This document shows positions 6,114-8,716 of a stretch of 8,716 nt of DNA, piece after piece. Positions within the stretch are counted from its first letter, which is position 1. Every line of letters begins with the position of its first letter. The translations under genes and the position numbers were made by a program. This stretch comes from Nitrospinota bacterium (GTDB taxonomy: Bacteria > Nitrospinota > Nitrospinia > Nitrospinales > VA-1). The notes beneath the pieces are model-generated. The model did not search any database, had not been told where the DNA came from, and was given only the letters and a program-made list of their open reading frames with translations. The stretch lies in the NCBI GenBank assembly GCA_022567815.1, contig JADFGI010000106.1:1-8716 (forward strand), written 5' to 3'.

Positions 6114-7283
6114 TCATTTGGGATGGGGAATAGTAAAGAAGAAAGTAGTCCCTTTACCCCATTCGGATTCAAACCAAATCTTGCCATGATGATCTGTTTC
6201 GACAATTTCGCGGCAGGACATCAATCCAAATCCATTGCCGTCGGATTTGGAGGTGTATATTTCCTTTAGCAAAAGAGGTTTGATTTCATCCTTGATTCCG
6301 CATCCGTAATCCCTGACACTGAATTGGGCCACGTCATTGAGATCTTTTATATTGATCTCTATTTTCCCGTTTTTTTCCGTGACATAACCCGCGTTGATGA
6401 TCAAATTCTGCAGAACTCTTTTGATATCAAGATAATTGAAATAACCCTTCCGTATCTTCCCCTCAACATTTATCGTAACTTCTTTGCTTTTCAAATTTTT
6501 ATGGCAAGACACCTCATCTACCGTTTCCTCTACCAGCGAAGAGATGTCAATTTCTTCCTTAATATGCTCCCTCTTGGCTTTTTTTACGCAGGCCAGGCAC
6601 TGGTCGATTAGAACAAGCAGATTGTTCCTAACTGAAACCAATTTGTCGACGCCCTTTTTCACTTTATCCAGGCCCTCGCGCTCTTTATGATGTTTCTCCG
6701 TTCCACGCAGGGTATTAACCATTTCATTCAAAAGAACTTCGGTGATTCCCAGCGGAACAAGGCAATTTCTCATGTCATGGGTAAAGTTACTCATTCTTTG
6801 CATGTCACTGGACATCGACTCTAAATCGCTTCGAAGGCGAGATGAAAAAACTTTCATCATTTCAAACAAGGCCTTTGAGTTGTTGGAAATATATTTGCTG
6901 AATAAATCCGGGGAAATTTCCATCAGTAAAACATTGTCCACCGCTTTGGCGGAGGCCGAACGGGACCTACTATCGATCAACGGCATCTCTCCCAAGTATT
7001 CGCCCTGCCCCAGAGTGGTAATCTTTTTTCCCCCTTTATAAATCATAATTTGGCCGGAAAGAATGATATACATAATTTTTCCCGGTTCCCCTTCTTCAAT
7101 AAGAACATCCCCTTCTTTCAAGTAAATATCCCGGCTGTTTTTAACGATAAATTTGATTGTGGACGGAGAGAGTGGATTAAACAAATCAATCCTCTTCAAC
7201 AATTCCAATTTCAACATCAGGAGTTTCGCATCAGAACTGAGAAGGTTGTTTTCCAATTCGGTCTTTTCAATGCTGATATCCAT
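6114..7283 (-). CDS. Soluble cyclic-nucleotide-binding sensor histidine kinase
   Basis: 389 residues, no membrane segment. Domains: N-terminal helix (1-30), cyclic-nucleotide-binding fold (~32-140; YLKEGDVLIEEGEPGKIMYIILSG, then GEYLGEMPLIDSRSRSASA with E99 and R108 at the expected ligand-contact places), helical linker, H-box SNFTHDMRNCL with H169 and D170, dimerisation helices to ~235, and HATPase (~245-389) with N-box LQNLIINA (N293, N297), G1 DYGCG (325-329), G2 GNGFGL (349-354) and a terminal GKG. It should autophosphorylate H169 under control of a bound cyclic nucleotide and pass the phosphate to an unlinked response regulator; none lies in this window. GGAGG at 7297-7293, 9 nt upstream of the ATG, is a strong ribosome binding site. 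It is first in a two-gene unit with its paralogue. Which nucleotide it binds is not decided by sequence alone. Confidence 0.9.
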   Translation of the reverse strand: MDISIEKTELENNLLSSDAKLLMLKLELLKRIDLFNPLSPSTIKFIVKNSRDIYLKEGDVLIEEGEPGKIMYIILSGQIMIYKGGKKITTLGQGEYLGEMPLIDSRSRSASAKAVDNVLLMEISPDLFSKYISNNSKALFEMMKVFSSRLRSDLESMSSDMQRMSNFTHDMRNCLVPLGITEVLLNEMVNTLRGTEKHHKEREGLDKVKKGVDKLVSVRNNLLVLIDQCLACVKKAKREHIKEEIDISSLVEETVDEVSCHKNLKSKEVTINVEGKIRKGYFNYLDIKRVLQNLIINAGYVTEKNGKIEINIKDLNDVAQFSVRDYGCGIKDEIKPLLLKEIYTSKSDGNGFGLMSCREIVETDHHGKIWFESEWGKGTTFFFTIPHPK

Positions 7284-7622
7284 TTTGGCTACCCTCCAAA
7301 GGATTTATCCTACATGCAGGTTTAGGGCACAAACAAAAAGCAATGCCAAATTTAGCACGACCACGCATAAATCGAAATTTTTGTCAAGACTGGCCAACAT
7401 AATAGCAGAAAATAATCTTTTCTCTATGGGTTAGGGAGTTCCGAACACATGAAATACTAATTGGAGAGAGATTAAGAAATCTGAATGGTAATATTGAAAC
7501 TACGATAACTTTCACGGTTCAACTAAAAATGGGATTGACCCACTTTTCCAAAAACCATAGAGGAATAATTTGTTTATGATAAAAGTCATACACTTACACA
7601 AACTCTCTGAAGGTTTATCCAA
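7284..7622. other. Divergent intergenic region (339 bp), no gene
   Basis: Must hold the promoters of the kinase pair (minus) and of the formyltransferase (plus). A perfect TTGACA lies on the minus strand at 7387-7382, about 100 bp before the kinase ATG, but no good -10 box sits at the right distance. On the plus strand TTGACC (7535-7540) with TAGAGG 17 bp on is a weak promoter candidate. TTGACC is also in a small bulged hairpin (AAAATGGG / CCCA-C-TTTT, 7526-7547). No structured RNA was recognised. Confidence 0.4.
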
Positions 7623-8426
7623 ATGACATCTGACAAACTCACCTCGAATGGTAGAGATAAAATCCTGGTCATCACGGGGGAAGATTTGCGCCATCAATAT
7701 TTCGTCAATCAGTTGAATGCCCGGTTTCCACTCTCAGCCGTGCTGACCGAAGGGATGGTTTACCCCGAACCGACTGCCCAATCAAATGATGAAAAAAGGG
7801 CCTGGGAATGGTTTTTTGCCCGGCGAAAAAAATTTGAAAACCAGGCTTTTGGACCCACAAATTGGATTCCAACGTCAAATAACCCTCCCTTCATTAAGAT
7901 ACCAATAGGAAATCTAAATTCCCCAGAAACGGTAAAAATAATACAAGGCTTCCGACCAGGATTCATTGCCATTTTTGGGACAGGGTTGCTTGGCCAGCAA
8001 ATCCTCAACCTTTATCCCGGACAGATTTTTAACCTTCATGTTGGATTGCCCCGTTTCTGCAGAGGTTCATCCTGCACCTTTTGGCCCATCCATAATCGAC
8101 GCCTGGAAGAACTGGGAGCATCCGTCCATTTAACAAATTCCGGAATAGACATGGGCAAAATCACCGCTCAGTCCACTATCGAATTAAATAGCGATGACGA
8201 TGAACAAACTCTTGCGGGAAAAATTCTAACAACGGGAATTGAATTGATGGTTTCAACAATTCAAAATTGGCGGGATGAAAATCTGAATTTCGCCACCTCT
8301 GACAAAATCGGCAAACTTTATTTAAAGAAGGATTTTACGCCGGGAGCGGTTTTGCGTGTCCGGCGCATGGTTGAATCGGGGGAACTAAAACGTCAAATCA
8401 CCAGCATCAGGAAAAGAACACACTGA
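7623..8426 (+). CDS. Formyltransferase-family protein (folate-dependent type)
   Basis: 267 residues. The catalytic region matches the Formyl_trans_N family: FIAIFGTGLLGQQIL at ~114-128, then FNLHVGLPRFCRG at 136-148 and GASVHLTNSGIDMGKI at 165-180. N137, H139, H169 and D176 line up with Asn106, His108, His137 and Asp144 of E. coli PurN, so the catalytic set is complete. Known members move a formyl group from 10-formyl-tetrahydrofolate to an amine (GAR, Met-tRNA, or an amino-sugar). It is longer than PurN (~212) and shorter than Fmt (~315), and the C-terminus (YLKKDFTPGAVLRVRRMVESGELKRQI) resembles the sugar/surface-polysaccharide branch rather than Fmt; that placement is inference. GAAGG at 7609-7613 is 9 nt before the ATG. 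It is divergent from the kinase pair and has no visible operon partner; its acceptor is unknown. Confidence 0.82.
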   Translation: MTSDKLTSNGRDKILVITGEDLRHQYFVNQLNARFPLSAVLTEGMVYPEPTAQSNDEKRAWEWFFARRKKFENQAFGPTNWIPTSNNPPFIKIPIGNLNSPETVKIIQGFRPGFIAIFGTGLLGQQILNLYPGQIFNLHVGLPRFCRGSSCTFWPIHNRRLEELGASVHLTNSGIDMGKITAQSTIELNSDDDEQTLAGKILTTGIELMVSTIQNWRDENLNFATSDKIGKLYLKKDFTPGAVLRVRRMVESGELKRQITSIRKRTH

Positions 8427-8462
8427 GGACCAGCAAATAATGAACGACTTCGCCACAAGCGG

Positions 8463-8478
8463 CCAGCCTGGAGGCTGG
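8463..8478. terminator. Strong hairpin downstream of the formyltransferase gene
   Basis: CCAGCCT-GG-AGGCTGG, seven GC-rich pairs, 37 bp past the stop codon. No T-tract follows, so as an intrinsic terminator it is incomplete. The adjoining GCTGGACCC word recurs in the repeats that follow (GCTGAACCC at 8508, GCTGGATCC at 8627), so the hairpin may instead be the edge of that repeat family. Confidence 0.35.
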
Positions 8479-8500
8479 ACCCAATATTGATGCGCGACCC

Positions 8501-8716
8501 GCGTGACGCTGAACCCAGTGTTAACGTGCGATGGGTTTTGGAGGAATTAATAGTTTCCCTAGAATCCGGGACTCGTGAGCAAAGCGAACGTTCGCCCCTC
8601 TTCTCCTCCCGCGCAACGGGCGTGACGCTGGATCCGAATGGCAACAATTTTCTCTGCTAACTAAGGTTCTTGGGGCTCGTGACCGAAACGAACGTTTGCT
8701 CCGCACCTCCTCCCCG
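8501..8716. repeat. Degenerate ~119-bp direct repeat, two copies, second cut by window end
   Basis: Each copy opens with GCGTGACGCTG (8501-8511 and 8620-8630) and later carries a conserved block: GGGACTCGTGAGCAAAGCGA at 8568 onward and GGGGCTCGTGACCGAAACGA at 8672 onward, both continuing into ACGTT and a CTCCTCCC-like tail. The middles differ. Base composition is visibly more GC-rich than the flanking genes. No coding potential was recognised. This looks like a member of a dispersed intergenic repeat family, but its extent and copy number lie outside the window. Confidence 0.6.
8584..8595. repeat. Perfect 12-bp palindrome GCGAACGTTCGC
   Basis: GCGAACGTTCGC is its own reverse complement and lies in the conserved block of the first repeat copy; the second copy has the decayed form ACGAACGTTTGC at 8688-8699. 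Keeping the core CGAACGTT in both copies suggests it is the functional or structural centre of the element. Confidence 0.55.

Noticed and set aside
6324..7041. Plus-strand frames opposite the kinase genes, repeated in both paralogues
   Set aside because: Their similarity to each other follows from the paralogy of the real minus-strand genes; there is no independent coding evidence.
7514..7524. GGTTCAA word resembling a tRNA T-arm
   Set aside because: No acceptor stem, D-arm or anticodon stem can be folded around it on either strand.
8521..8706. Minus-strand frames across the right-end repeat
   Set aside because: They are arginine- and serine-rich translations of a degenerate intergenic repeat without a ribosome binding site or domain.

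Overview
The window is about 8.7 kb of AT-leaning DNA from a Gram-negative (diderm) bacterium. The diderm call rests on an outer-membrane TpsB transporter with POTRA domains, a TPS-domain exoprotein, a periplasmic FecR-domain protein and a small lipoprotein. Species cannot be fixed from the sequence. No phage, transposase, plasmid, rRNA, tRNA or CRISPR feature is visible.

Left part (1-3985), all read on the minus strand: a two-partner secretion (TPS) locus in the order tpsB (3590 to 1821), then a 465-bp gap with its own candidate promoter and a near-perfect 20-bp palindrome, then a FecR-domain protein gene (1355 to 531), then tpsA, of which only the N-terminal 173 codons lie in the window. 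The tpsA ribosome binding site overlaps the fecR stop codon, so these two look translationally coupled. TpsB would export the TpsA adhesin/exoprotein across the outer membrane; the FecR-like protein is secreted to the periplasm or surface and is likely a functional partner. The 230 bp upstream of tpsB holds three unrelated tandem duplications (8 bp x3, 25 bp x2, 21 bp x2) and a 17-bp palindrome over a candidate -35 box, a strong sign of a regulated and possibly slippage-variable promoter.

Middle (3986-4801): a 96-residue lipoprotein gene with an HEFKH (HExxH) zinc-site motif, then 525 bp holding a long imperfect hairpin and one possible 49-codon small gene.

Right-centre (4802-7283): two tandem paralogous genes, both minus strand, each encoding a soluble protein with an N-terminal cyclic-nucleotide-binding fold, a dimerisation/H-box helix region and a C-terminal HATPase domain. 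The first-transcribed copy has the phospho-acceptor histidine (H169). The second has asparagine at the same place (N181) through a single-base difference (CAT versus AAT), with its ATP-binding motifs intact. This looks like an active kinase paired with a non-phosphorylatable partner, and it is the most striking feature of the window.

Right end (7284-8716): a divergent intergenic region, a plus-strand formyltransferase-family gene (7623-8426) with the full N/H/D catalytic set, then a strong hairpin and a GC-richer, degenerate ~119-bp direct repeat that runs off the window edge and contains a perfect 12-bp palindrome.

How they work together is inference: a cytosolic, cyclic-nucleotide-gated kinase pair close to an adhesin-secretion locus suggests control of surface attachment, but no response regulator is present to link them.
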